From assembly GCF_003026475.1 (NCBI RefSeq), contig NZ_PYMC01000004.1:62001-126000 (forward strand): a DNA stretch of 64,000 bases, in the 5' to 3' direction. Below the pieces are notes generated by a model. That model was not told the DNA's origin, ran no database searches, and worked only from the letters and a program-made list of their open reading frames with translations. The translations under genes were made by a program, and so were the position numbers. The stretch comes from Photobacterium lipolyticum. Lineage in GTDB: Bacteria; Pseudomonadota; Gammaproteobacteria; Enterobacterales; Vibrionaceae. How positions within the stretch are numbered: the stretch's first letter is position 1; each line of letters starts with the position of its first letter. Shown one piece after another: positions 34,611-43,700 of the stretch.

Positions 34611-36281
34611 ATGATTACGTTTGCTATGCTTGTTAAATCCCAGTTGGCAAGAGTAGCGTTAACAATGCGAGCACTTGTTTTATTATTTCTGTTGGTGTCA
34701 TCTTTTTGCATTGCACAAGAATCCTCGCCGCAAATTGAAAAACTTGAACGACTTGATCAGGAACTTTCGGCGCTTATTGCCGAATCTCAGACGATGTCCG
34801 GTTCCGCGCGGGATGTGGTTCGCCTACAGCTCCTCAATAAAAACAACGCACTTCGGGAGGTTATTCAAGATTTAATTGATAACCGGACCGAAGAGACGCA
34901 TGAGCTTCTTCTTAAACATGTTAATCAACAGGTTCAATTCATTTCAGACGCATTGATATTTTTACTCAACAAAATAGAAGCAGACGAAAAGGCCCTGGAT
35001 AAGGAAACGAATGAAGGAAAACTTTTGGCGCAGAAATCATTAGATGAAACCCGCCGTTTTTCCAACCACCTGTTCGAAGAGCAATGGGTAAACTATCAAT
35101 GGCTTAAACTACTTGGCGAGCCTACACCAAAAAAAGAACAAGGACTTATCAGCGATATTGAACACCGCCTGGAGTTCATGTCTGCATCCCTGACCTTCGA
35201 CAGCCAGCAAGAAGCATTGCTCAGTAAGCAGCTTAAATCAGCGACTGAAGGTGAGAAAACCTCGTTACAGCTGGTACATATTCTTGCACAACGCAAAGTA
35301 GCCAGTGATATCAACACCTTACAGTTTTCAGTCAAGCTCGCTGACAAAATGGGGCTGGATACGACGCCGTATAAACAACAGCTTTTTGAAGCGACAGGCA
35401 CCCTCACCAATGATCTGCTCAACATCGAGGTCATTTTTTCGATCATCTCTACCTGGGGAAAAGAATTCGGCCTGTGGGTATTTGATAAAGCGCCACAGCT
35501 ACTGTTTAATCTCCTGCTCTTCGCATTCATCATTGTCGTATTTCGCTGGCTGAAAAAGTTAACGCGGAAAATGGTTAAGAAAGCGGTTTCCTCACCCAAC
35601 CTAAATTTATCGCAACTGATGCAGGATTTCTTCACCTCCATGTCTGGCAATGGCGTTTTGGCTATTGGCCTGCTCATTGCCCTATCGCAAATTGGCTTGA
35701 ATTTAACCCCAATTCTGACTGGTTTTGGTGTTGCAGGTGTGATCATCGGTTTTGCTTTGCAAGATACCCTGTCCAACTTTGCCTCCGGTATGATGTTGCT
35801 AATCTACCGGCCATTCGATGTGGGTGACTTTGTGGAAGCAGGGGGCGTATCGGGCAAAGTGAGCCATATGAGCCTGGTAAACACCACCATAAAGACCTTT
35901 GATAACCAAATCATCATCGTTCCAAACAGCAAGATTTGGGGCGACATAATAAAGAACGTAACACATGAACGCGTTCGTCGTGTCGATATGGTCTTTGGTA
36001 TTGGTTATAGCGACGATATTGAACTGGCAGAAAAAGTATTGAGTGACATTGTTGATGCTCACCCAGCGGTATTACATCAGCCAGAAAAAACCATTAAACT
36101 GCACACGCTTAATACCTCTTCTGTTGATTTTATTGTTCGCCCTTGGGTGAAAACTGAAGATTACTGGGATGTGTACTGGGATATTACTCGCGAGGTTAAA
36201 ATACGTTTCGACCAAGAAGGGCTTTCTATCCCCTTCCCGCAACAGGATGTTCACCTTCACATGGTCGAAAAAAAAACATAA
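34611..36281 (+). CDS. MscS-family mechanosensitive channel
   Basis: 556 residues from ATG 34611; 34665 is an alternative that begins directly with the signal peptide (MRALVLLFLLVSSFCIAQ). A periplasmic helical domain (about 45-260) is followed by two to three membrane helices, the last being the pore helix region (GFGVAGVIIGFALQDTLSN), then the MscS beta domain (FDVGDFVEAGGVSGKV, QIIIVPNSKIWGDIIKNVT). It opens on hypo-osmotic shock to release solutes. It is a larger MscM/YnaI-like type rather than MscS itself (286 residues). Monocistronic. Confidence 0.88.
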   Translation: MITFAMLVKSQLARVALTMRALVLLFLLVSSFCIAQESSPQIEKLERLDQELSALIAESQTMSGSARDVVRLQLLNKNNALREVIQDLIDNRTEETHELLLKHVNQQVQFISDALIFLLNKIEADEKALDKETNEGKLLAQKSLDETRRFSNHLFEEQWVNYQWLKLLGEPTPKKEQGLISDIEHRLEFMSASLTFDSQQEALLSKQLKSATEGEKTSLQLVHILAQRKVASDINTLQFSVKLADKMGLDTTPYKQQLFEATGTLTNDLLNIEVIFSIISTWGKEFGLWVFDKAPQLLFNLLLFAFIIVVFRWLKKLTRKMVKKAVSSPNLNLSQLMQDFFTSMSGNGVLAIGLLIALSQIGLNLTPILTGFGVAGVIIGFALQDTLSNFASGMMLLIYRPFDVGDFVEAGGVSGKVSHMSLVNTTIKTFDNQIIIVPNSKIWGDIIKNVTHERVRRVDMVFGIGYSDDIELAEKVLSDIVDAHPAVLHQPEKTIKLHTLNTSSVDFIVRPWVKTEDYWDVYWDITREVKIRFDQEGLSIPFPQQDVHLHMVEKKT

Positions 36282-36593
36282 TTCCGAGTTAGCCAAAATG
36301 TTGTTTCAGACTATTTCAAAATATGTCTACAGCAAAAAACATCAGTAAAAATGACATATTCCTAACACACGATACTTTTTCATTGCCATAATTGATTTGA
36401 ATTCATATTGCTCACTAATTTATTCATGCTGTAAATAGATGTAACACCGAGTTGAACATCGAACTTTCTTATTGGTATACAGTTTTCTATTAAAGATCAT
36501 TAATACAAATAAATAGCGTACAATTATTCATGCTCACAATTTTTAATTGACCGTCAATAACATTACCACATCGAAATTCTGGGAATCGACACT
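36282..36593. other. Intergenic, AT-rich, no gene seen
   Basis: 312 bases between the channel and the META lipoprotein. It probably holds the promoter of the latter; no clear operator is recognised. Confidence 0.4.
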
Positions 36594-37031
36594 ATGAAAA
36601 AGCGTTTACTTACCGTATTAGCATTACCTATGATCCTTGCAGCATGTGCAGGTAGCAACGGCGAGAGCAGTAAGGTTGCTACCGAAGGCGATCTTGTTAA
36701 CAACAATTGGGTTCTCACTCAAGTTGACAACAAAGCCATTGAGTTGCCCGAGCCGTTTAAAGCCCCAAATCTTGAACTAACCACTGACATGAGCGCAAAT
36801 GGTCATTCAGGCTGCAACCGGTACTTTGGTCAGGCTGAATTGAACGACGGTCAGTTACGCATTGAAAAAATGGGAATGACAATGATGGCTTGCCCGGCAC
36901 CCGCAATGGAGATGGAAAAAAACCTAACCCAGACGCTGACAAACTGGAGTGAGGCGAAAATTTCCGGCAGTGTGTTAACACTAACTAACACCAACCATAC
37001 ACTGACTTTCAAACGTACCGACGCTCAATAA
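36594..37031 (+). CDS. META-domain (HslJ-like) lipoprotein
   Basis: 145 residues. A lipoprotein signal peptide ends in ILAACAG (lipobox LAAC). The mature protein is one META domain: NNWVLTQVDNKAIELP, then SGCNRYFGQAEL and MGMTMMACPAPAMEMEK, the signatures of E. coli HslJ. HslJ is linked to heat shock and novobiocin resistance; the exact role is unclear. It is anchored in the outer or inner membrane, facing the periplasm. Confidence 0.88.
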   Translation: MKKRLLTVLALPMILAACAGSNGESSKVATEGDLVNNNWVLTQVDNKAIELPEPFKAPNLELTTDMSANGHSGCNRYFGQAELNDGQLRIEKMGMTMMACPAPAMEMEKNLTQTLTNWSEAKISGSVLTLTNTNHTLTFKRTDAQ

Positions 37032-37050
37032 TCAACGTCTTGATGTAACA

Positions 37051-37072
37051 AGGCGAGGCTTTGTCCTCGCCT
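37051..37072 (+). terminator. Terminator after the META lipoprotein
   Basis: An 8-bp perfect stem (AGGCGAGG / CCTCGCCT) with a CTTTGT loop, 20 bases after the stop codon. Confidence 0.6.
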
Positions 37073-37103
37073 CTGGTTTCGAGTTTTGAGTTTCAAGTTT
37101 CGA

Positions 37104-37137
37104 GTCTCTCGTCTCTCGTCTCTCGTCTCTCGTCTCT
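37104..37137. repeat. Tandem heptanucleotide repeat (GTCTCTC, almost 5 copies)
   Basis: Five successive copies of GTCTCTC (the last one base short) reach to the stop codon of the leftward cyclase gene. The preceding 25 bases are a related, less regular TTTCGAGT/TTTCAAGT sequence. It sits outside both coding regions except for the stop codon. Confidence 0.85.
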
Positions 37138-38005
37138 AACATAACGACACCAACACCTTTGGAACCTCACCGTTGATTTTTATTGCTCGTACTCGATTAC
37201 GACCGCCCTTTTTCGCCTGATATAACGCCGCATCCGCGGTATTAAATAAGCTCTCAATTGTCTGGTTAGCCACAGACATCGCAGAGACCACACCTATCGA
37301 TATGGTGACAAAGGGATAGACATCTGATGCTTTATGCTCAATCGCGAGACGTTCGAGTACAGCCTTGCATTGCTTAGCAACCACTTCACCATTGGTTGTA
37401 TTGGGTAGCAACACCCCAAATTCCTCCCCTCCAATACGCGCAATCATATCAGCCGGTCGTTTCAGGGTTCTTTCCAATTCAGTCGCCACCAGAGTCAGGC
37501 AGCGATCGCCTGCCTGATGGCCATAGGTATCATTAAAGGCTTTAAAATAATCGATATCAATCAACAATAAAGCAATGGGTTTTCCTTCCCTCGCCGCGCG
37601 CCTAAATTCTTGGTCAAGATACTCATCAAAACAACGACGATTAGAAATACCCGTTAAGCAATCCGTTTTGGTCAGCCGTTCTAATCTGGCATTAGCTGCA
37701 TTTAATTCCTGATTTTTAATATCAATAGCTCTGTTAATCGCCCTATTTCTTCGTAAAATGATAAAGCCAAATAGTGTTGCAAATGCAAAAAATAGATTAC
37801 CGCCAATTAACACTAACCAGGGCATCGTTGTGCGCCTTTCACTAAAATAGTATTCCGTCGGTCTTGCATTTAACACCCAACGACGCCCCCCTATATCAAG
37901 CACAGTTTGACTATTAAGAAACTGCTTCAATAAACCATCTGAAGTGGATGTCTGGATGTTTACACATCCTCTTTGTACATGTACATTTAATTCATATTGA
38001 AACAA
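37136..38005 (-). pseudogene. GGDEF diguanylate cyclase, N-terminally truncated
   Basis: The open frame reads back to 38113 but has no ATG or GTG before the membrane helix; a TTG at 38005 or ATG 37831 are the only choices. It contains the end of a periplasmic sensor (DIGGRRWVLNARPTEYYF, as at the end of CHASE domains), one membrane helix (LVLIGGNLFFAFATLFGFII), and an intact GGDEF domain with the active-site RIGGEEF and RPAD inhibitory site. It would make cyclic di-GMP. The 5' part of the sensor appears lost where metR now begins. Whether the remnant is expressed is unknown. Confidence 0.6.
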
Positions 38006-38023
38006 GGATGTTGAAATTCGCTC

Positions 38024-38935
38024 ATGATTGAAATTAAGCACCTCAGAACCCTTTCTGTTCTGCGGGATACCGGTTCTCTCACCGCAACGGCTAACACCCT
38101 TTGCCTGACACAATCTGCTTTATCACATCAACTGAAAGATCTGGAACAACGGCTAGGCGGACAACTCTTTCTCCGTAAAACTCGCCCTGTAAAGTTTACG
38201 GCTGAAGGCGAAATTTTGCTCCGACTGGCAGATGATCTAATCCCCCGTATTGTTAAAGCAGAACACGAACTCTCAGGCCTTAAAGCCGATGCCAATGGCC
38301 GGTTACATATGGCTATTGATTGCCATTCCTGCTTCCAGTGGCTGATGCCCGCACTAAAGGAATACCAGATCCACTGGCCTTCGGTGGCACTCGATTTCTC
38401 TTCAGGTTTCGGGTTTGAGCCGCTACCGGCTTTGGCCTCCGGCGAACTCGATGTTGTGATCACTTCAGATATTCAACTCCGAACAGGAATTCACTACGAG
38501 CCTTTATTCGATTTTGAAATGCGATTAGTGGTCTCGCCTCAGTCGCCTTTAGCGGATAAAGACGTTATCGAATCTGGTGATATTGCCGATCAGACAATGC
38601 TCAGCTATCCGGTTCAAAAGAGTCGTTTAGACATTGTAAAGCACTTCCTCCAACCCGCAGGTATCGAACCACAATCCTGGAAGCAAGCCGATAATACCTT
38701 AATGCTGGTTCAAATGGTGTCTGCTGGTTTGGGCGTTGCAGCACTGCCAAACTGGGCAATTCATGACTTTTCACGACAGGGATTAATTGTGAGCAAACCG
38801 CTTGGGGAGGGTTTATGGCGCCGGCTATTTGCAGCCATCCGTTCATCGGAGCAGGATCGTCATTACTTGCAGGCATTTTTTGCTACCGCAAGGCAACAGT
38901 GCCAAACTCATCTTCAAGGAATTAAATCGGTATAA
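38024..38935 (+). CDS. metR: LysR-type regulator of methionine genes
   Basis: 303 residues. The N-terminal helix-turn-helix (GSLTATANTLCLTQSALSHQ) and effector domain follow E. coli MetR along the whole length (for instance DCHSCFQWLMPAL, TLMLVQMVSAGLGVAALP, and GLIVSKPLGEGLWRRL). MetR with homocysteine activates metE, metA and related genes. In enterobacteria metE diverges from metR; here a truncated diguanylate cyclase occupies that place, so metE is elsewhere or missing. The start lies 18 bases from the longest possible cyclase start. Confidence 0.9.
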   Translation: MIEIKHLRTLSVLRDTGSLTATANTLCLTQSALSHQLKDLEQRLGGQLFLRKTRPVKFTAEGEILLRLADDLIPRIVKAEHELSGLKADANGRLHMAIDCHSCFQWLMPALKEYQIHWPSVALDFSSGFGFEPLPALASGELDVVITSDIQLRTGIHYEPLFDFEMRLVVSPQSPLADKDVIESGDIADQTMLSYPVQKSRLDIVKHFLQPAGIEPQSWKQADNTLMLVQMVSAGLGVAALPNWAIHDFSRQGLIVSKPLGEGLWRRLFAAIRSSEQDRHYLQAFFATARQQCQTHLQGIKSV

Positions 38936-38956
38936 GTACAACCCAAAGATACTGTA

Positions 38957-38980
38957 AGGCCAGCATAACAATGCTGGCCT
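38957..38980. terminator. Bidirectional terminator between metR and the DUF4250 gene
   Basis: A perfect 10-bp stem (AGGCCAGCAT / ATGCTGGCCT) with an AACA loop, between convergent genes. Confidence 0.8.
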
Positions 38981-39005
38981 GCTACTTTTAAATTTGATTG
39001 GGTGT

Positions 39006-39194
39006 TTACCTAAATTGATTGGTGATTGGATCATAACGATAACCGATCGTAGCCATCTTCTCAGTCAGCTCATCAGCATCTAATTCATAGCGACTGACCA
39101 GCTCATCCATACTGGAACATTCCAGCCTGAGTCGTTCGTTGATAATACCGATGACAATTTTACTGTCCATATTGAGTAAATTTGAAATTTCCAT
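39006..39194 (-). CDS. DUF4250 domain protein
   Basis: 62 residues from ATG 39194, with AGGAGA spaced 7 bases before it, which decides against the upstream GTG. The sequence (MEISNLLNMDSKIVIGIINE, then ELTEKMATIGYRYD) matches the short DUF4250 family, one helical domain of unknown function found widely in gammaproteobacteria. Monocistronic, convergent with metR. Confidence 0.8.
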   Translation of the reverse strand: MEISNLLNMDSKIVIGIINERLRLECSSMDELVSRYELDADELTEKMATIGYRYDPITNQFR

Positions 39195-39274
39195 ACCGCC
39201 GTCTCCTTTCACTCGCCTTTCTACCGATAAGCATAGTAGGGATCAAACCAACCGGCACAAAAAAGCCCTTACGA

Positions 39275-39540
39275 TATACCTAAGTTACCTCAATATGCAG
39301 GATTCAGAGTAATGCCGGCCAGTTCAATTCAAGGAAAATGTGCGAAGGAATGACTGGTCCTTTCGAGTGCATTTGACACAGAAGTGGGCTGGCTGGATCA
39401 CTCCCGAAGGGCGAGTTTTCCCGGCACTAATATTGCGTTGCTGATTTTTGATGTAGAGCAACTATATCTGCAAATCAGCGCCTGACCTTAGCGCCTGGAA
39501 ATTCTCGCTGAAACGAGCATCTTGAGGTTACTTAGGTATA
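39275..39540. mobile_element. MITE-like inverted-repeat element (complete copy)
   Basis: 266 bases bounded by inverted ends: TATACCTAAGTTACCTCA at 39275 and the reverse complement TATACCTAAGTAACCTCA read from 39540. It has no coding capacity. The internal sequence GCGTTGCTGATTTTTGATG... is shared with the half copy at 54326-54439, and CACTCCCGAAGGGCGAG is shared with 34355-34375. It is typical of small non-autonomous elements mobilised by a transposase elsewhere in the genome. Confidence 0.7.
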
Positions 39541-39576
39541 AAGGGCATTTTATACTGAACTCACAGATTTATATGA

Positions 39577-40254
39577 TCAGAACAAGGTCAACTGCATTGA
39601 ACCGGAAACCACCAGCAATGCCGACGCTCCCAACAACTGCCAACGATTTACAGTGCGGCTAAGTAGAATATGTGACGCCCACACCAGCAGGGCAAAGACC
39701 ATCAGCACCAGCGCGGTGATAACATTTATCGTCATTGTTTCAACGACTGCAGCATCAATCTCGGTTAGCTGCCACAGCATAAACAGAATTGAGGCCATCG
39801 CACTGCTCAAACCAACAAATGGCAAGATACGATGAAAAGCTTGTAAGCGCGTTTTGGCTTGGGTTAACAATAAGTGTGCTAACGATGCACCAAACAGTGC
39901 GATTGCCATAAAGCTCATGCCAATCTGTGGCAGTGACATTGAAGGTAACAACATTAGCCAGCATATAGCAGCCAATCCGTTAGCTGCCATCAGAACAGAA
40001 ATTGGAGCGCTATCACGTGTTTTGCCCGTTTTTGCCTTGAAGCTGAAATACGCTAATGACAGAAGGGGGAATAGAGCCAAAGGTTGAGTCATAAGGGCGA
40101 GCAGCCAACCGACAAGTACAACAGGCAACGTCTTATGCACTCGCCCACGCTGTCCGGGACAAATTTCTCCTTTGGTCAGCACCAGTGTAAGGATAAGCTG
40201 AGCACCTAATAATGCGGGAATTAAAAACGTTAAGTAACCTGTCAACATAATCAT
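39577..40254 (-). CDS. Multi-spanning membrane protein of unknown function
   Basis: 225 residues from ATG 40254 (the frame opens 16 codons earlier). About six to seven membrane helices are visible (LTFLIPALLGAQLILTLVL, LPVVLVGWLLALMTQPLALF and others) with short loops, including a basic ICPGQRGRVHK loop. No transporter motif is recognised. It is followed closely by the complete inverted-repeat element. Monocistronic. Confidence 0.65.
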   Translation of the reverse strand: MIMLTGYLTFLIPALLGAQLILTLVLTKGEICPGQRGRVHKTLPVVLVGWLLALMTQPLALFPLLSLAYFSFKAKTGKTRDSAPISVLMAANGLAAICWLMLLPSMSLPQIGMSFMAIALFGASLAHLLLTQAKTRLQAFHRILPFVGLSSAMASILFMLWQLTEIDAAVVETMTINVITALVLMVFALLVWASHILLSRTVNRWQLLGASALLVVSGSMQLTLF

Positions 40255-40283
40255 TCTTGTATCAAATAAAAGTGACGAGATTA

Positions 40284-40314
40284 TATACCCAAACCTCTTC
40301 AAATACAGGTTCAG
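40284..40314. repeat. Solo end of the inverted-repeat element family
   Basis: TATACCCAAACCTCTTCAA resembles the element's terminal repeat (TATACCTAAGTTACCTCAA), followed by ATACAGGTTCAG, similar to the sequence after the end at 39275. It is a single end with no partner nearby. Confidence 0.45.
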
Positions 40315-40537
40315 ACATTAAATCCAATACGGGAAGAATGTGTCACAATGCATACAAACCATGCAAAAGATAACAATGCTTACCGTAAAGATGCAGGTGG
40401 ATAACTACATTTGTTGGATCGATGTCACGGTGATGTTATTTAATGTGTAGAATAATATGCTCACCTAGAATAGAACCGATTTGCACTGTACTTTGATCTA
40501 TCCCTAATAAGTAGCCACATACAAAGACGGGAAGCAA

Positions 40538-41731
40538 ATGGATAAAAAAAAGCAAACAATGCGAGAAAGCCTAGAGCCGCTTATTAAGTCAGTAAAACTG
40601 TATTTACCTGATTTATGGAGTTCAAAAACGCATACATCCAGCTTTCAGAACACACGAAGCGGCTACCTCCGCAACCGGACATCATTGCTTTCTATCGTTT
40701 GGGGAGTGCTATTCCTTTTATGGATACCCTTCGACCTTTGCTTTTTGCCCCTGGAGCAAGGCCTGAAAATTACCATCGCTCGCATTAGCCTTGGCATTCT
40801 TCTATTTCTGCTCGCCAAAAAAAATCACGAACACACCTCGTTAAGACAAGCCCAATGGTGCATAAGTGCGCTGGTTATCGCATTCAACCTGTTCTACTTC
40901 TATAGCATAATGGTGCTCGACTTTCCGCAGGCCTTCAGTAGTTATGAATATGGATATACCCTGTTACCCATTATACATATTGCTGTCCTTACCATTCTTC
41001 CGCTTACCCTGAAAGAAAGCCTCGGCCTGTTGGCTGCTACCATTCTGACGCAAATTTCAGTGAACCTGATCGCTGAACGGCTGCTCTCTCCTGAAAATCT
41101 CGCCAATTACTGGCTACAAGCTGTCTTGGCCTTGATGGTGCTTTGGTCACAACTTTCTAAGCTCTATATGTTGATGCGACTCTACCGCCAGGCGACGCTG
41201 GATCCGTTAACCGGTATTTATAACCGTCGCATGTTATTGCAACTGGCACAGAAATCACTGATAAACTGCGAACTTAAAGGCAATTCCTTTTCTGTATTAC
41301 TGTTCGATATTGATAAGTTTAAGCGGATCAATGATACCTGGGGGCATGGGGCCGGAGATAAAGTGCTACGGGGTTTCACTGACTTCATGCAGACAAAAAT
41401 ACGTAAAACCGATCTGTTCGGGCGTTATGGTGGAGAGGAATTTGTTTTATTTCTGCCCCGCTGCGATCAGGCAATGGCCCATAAAATTTCCGAACGTATG
41501 CTCGACAGTATTCGAAAATTGGATTTTCCGATTGGTCTCGATGATACCCACTTAAGCATCACAACCTGTATTGGTATTTCCACCTATTCACCAGGCGATA
41601 CGTTGTCATCTATGCTTGAACGGGCCGATCGCGCCCTTTACGAGTGTAAGAAGTCCGGCCGCGACTGCTGTCGTTTCCATCCTGTAGGCCATCTACACCT
41701 CGAAAGTGAGCGCCGCCAAGCCGTCGCTTAA
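40538..41731 (+). CDS. Membrane-bound GGDEF diguanylate cyclase
   Basis: 397 residues. The N-terminal 210 residues contain about six membrane helices (LLSIVWGVLFLLWIPFDLCF, IHIAVLTILPLTLKESLGLL and others), a MASE-like sensor. The GGDEF domain has LDPLTGIYNRR, FDIDKFKRINDTWGH and the active-site GRYGGEEF, with the RKTD inhibitory I-site five residues before it, so feedback inhibition by c-di-GMP is likely. It synthesises c-di-GMP from two GTP. Monocistronic. Confidence 0.9.
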   Translation: MDKKKQTMRESLEPLIKSVKLYLPDLWSSKTHTSSFQNTRSGYLRNRTSLLSIVWGVLFLLWIPFDLCFLPLEQGLKITIARISLGILLFLLAKKNHEHTSLRQAQWCISALVIAFNLFYFYSIMVLDFPQAFSSYEYGYTLLPIIHIAVLTILPLTLKESLGLLAATILTQISVNLIAERLLSPENLANYWLQAVLALMVLWSQLSKLYMLMRLYRQATLDPLTGIYNRRMLLQLAQKSLINCELKGNSFSVLLFDIDKFKRINDTWGHGAGDKVLRGFTDFMQTKIRKTDLFGRYGGEEFVLFLPRCDQAMAHKISERMLDSIRKLDFPIGLDDTHLSITTCIGISTYSPGDTLSSMLERADRALYECKKSGRDCCRFHPVGHLHLESERRQAVA

Positions 41732-41972
41732 CGTTTTCGCTCATAATTTCACTTCACCCGTCACTCATAACGAGCCTTAAGACTCTTTTTCTGTTCATCT
41801 GCCTATTAATTAGCCACCCAAGCATATAATGGCGCGAACGAATGCGCGTTCGACCATTAACGTGTAGTAGATCAAATAATCCCTCGCTAATAAATGGCAT
41901 ATTTACCCTATATGAAAGGGAATCAAACTGATCCTGTGTGGGCTGGTTAACAAATAATAAGCGAAAACGAAC

Positions 41973-43700
41973 ATGACTAGTTGGTTTGAAACAGACGTCG
42001 TTATCATCGGTGGTGGTGCAACCGGAACAGGTATTATGCGTGACTGCGCATTGCGCGGGATCAAATGCATACTGATTGAAAGAGATGATCTTGCATCAGG
42101 CACCACCGGCCGCAACCATGGCCTGCTTCATTCTGGTGCGCGTTATGCTGTCACGGATGAAGAATCAGCCCGTGAATGTATTCAGGAAAACCGCATCCTG
42201 AAAAAAATCGCCCGACACTGTGTTGAAGACACTCAGGGATTATTTATATCGCTGCCCGATGATGATCTCGACTTCCAGAAAACCTTCTTATCGGCCTGTA
42301 CCCGTGCCGATATCAACGTTGAACAACTGAGCCCGGAAGAAGCCCTGCGCTTAGAGCCAAACTGTAACCCTGATTTAATTGGTGCAGTGAAAGTTCCTGA
42401 TGGCACTATCGACCCCTTCCGTTTAGCCGCATCCAATGTATTGGACGCGGTTGAACACGGTGCGCGCCTGTTTAACCACAGCGCTGTCACAGGATTAATC
42501 CGCGAAGGCCATACCGTAAAAGGCGTGAACTGCCTTAACATGAAAACCGGTGAGCATTTTTCCGTCCGGGCCAAACAAGTCATTAACGCTGCCGGGATCT
42601 GGGGCCAGCAAATCTGCGAATACGGTGATCTGAACATCAAGATGTTCCCGGCCAAAGGATCGCTGTTAATTCTGGATTACCGCATCAATAACCTGGTCAT
42701 TAACCGCTGCCGTAAACCCTCCGATGCCGATATTCTTGTTCCCGGTGATACCATCTCACTGATAGGCACCACATCTGAACGTATTGATTACGATAAAATC
42801 GATGATCTGCACGTTACCAGTAAAGAAATTGACATTTTATTGGCAGAAGGGGCCAAGTTAGCACCGATTATGGCTAATACCCGCGTGCTTCGAGCTTATG
42901 CCGGTGTTCGCCCTCTGGTTGCGGTAGACGGTGATACCAGTGGTCGTAATATCAGCCGCGGTATTGTGCTGCTTGACCATGCGGAACGTGACGGTATGGA
43001 CGGCTTCATCACCATTACCGGCGGGAAATTAATGACCTACCGCATGATGGCCGAATGGGCGACCGATATGGTCGCGAAAAAGCTGGGCAATACTCAACCT
43101 TGTATTACTCATGAAAAACCGCTACCGGGTTCCGAACAGGCACCGAAATCAATTAAACACACCGCAAGTCTGGCAAAACCCGTTTATCAATCAGCTTATT
43201 ACCGCCATGGCGAACGCGCAGAAAAATTCTTGAAAGATGATAAGAAGAGCCAGGCGGTTATCTGCGAATGCGAAATGGTGACCAGCGGCGAGGTGGAATA
43301 CGCCATTAAAGAACTGGATGTCCACAACCTGATCGATTTACGCCGCCGTACTCGCGTCGGTATGGGGCCGTGTCAGGGGGAGCTGTGCTCCTATCGTGCT
43401 GCAGGCCTGTTCTCTGAATACGGCCAGACTTCGGGCACAGCTGCCAGTCATTTGCTCAGCGATTTCCTTGAAGAACGCTGGAAAGGTATCAAGCCGGTAT
43501 TCTGGGGCGATGCACTCCGTGAAGGGGAATTCACCTACTGGATTTATGAAGGCCTGTTTGGCGTCAGTGATATTCCGGAACAAAACGACATCCCCGCGCT
43601 AACCGAACCAAAGACACCGCATATTCAGTCAGATACTAACAAAAGTAATATCGAAATTAAAAACAAGAACAATAGCGAAAACAGCGAGGTTGCATCATGA
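41973..43700 (+). CDS. glpA: Anaerobic glycerol-3-phosphate dehydrogenase subunit A
   Basis: 575 residues (E. coli GlpA 542). The FAD-binding start [21 protein letters not shown] is followed by the DAO-type fold, and a C-terminal BFD-like domain has [15 protein letters not shown] and [10 protein letters not shown], cysteines for an iron-sulfur site. The last 30 residues are a low-complexity N/K/S tail absent from E. coli. It oxidises glycerol-3-phosphate to dihydroxyacetone phosphate under anaerobic conditions. Its stop overlaps the glpB start (ATGA). Confidence 0.95.
   Translation: MTSWFETDVVIIGGGATGTGIMRDCALRGIKCILIERDDLASGTTGRNHGLLHSGARYAVTDEESARECIQENRILKKIARHCVEDTQGLFISLPDDDLDFQKTFLSACTRADINVEQLSPEEALRLEPNCNPDLIGAVKVPDGTIDPFRLAASNVLDAVEHGARLFNHSAVTGLIREGHTVKGVNCLNMKTGEHFSVRAKQVINAAGIWGQQICEYGDLNIKMFPAKGSLLILDYRINNLVINRCRKPSDADILVPGDTISLIGTTSERIDYDKIDDLHVTSKEIDILLAEGAKLAPIMANTRVLRAYAGVRPLVAVDGDTSGRNISRGIVLLDHAERDGMDGFITITGGKLMTYRMMAEWATDMVAKKLGNTQPCITHEKPLPGSEQAPKSIKHTASLAKPVYQSAYYRHGERAEKFLKDDKKSQAVICECEMVTSGEVEYAIKELDVHNLIDLRRRTRVGMGPCQGELCSYRAAGLFSEYGQTSGTAASHLLSDFLEERWKGIKPVFWGDALREGEFTYWIYEGLFGVSDIPEQNDIPALTEPKTPHIQSDTNKSNIEIKNKNNSENSEVAS

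Noticed and set aside
41940-41975. Possible GlpR operator at the glpA start
   Set aside because: Only a CGAACAT half is present; the second half does not match well enough.
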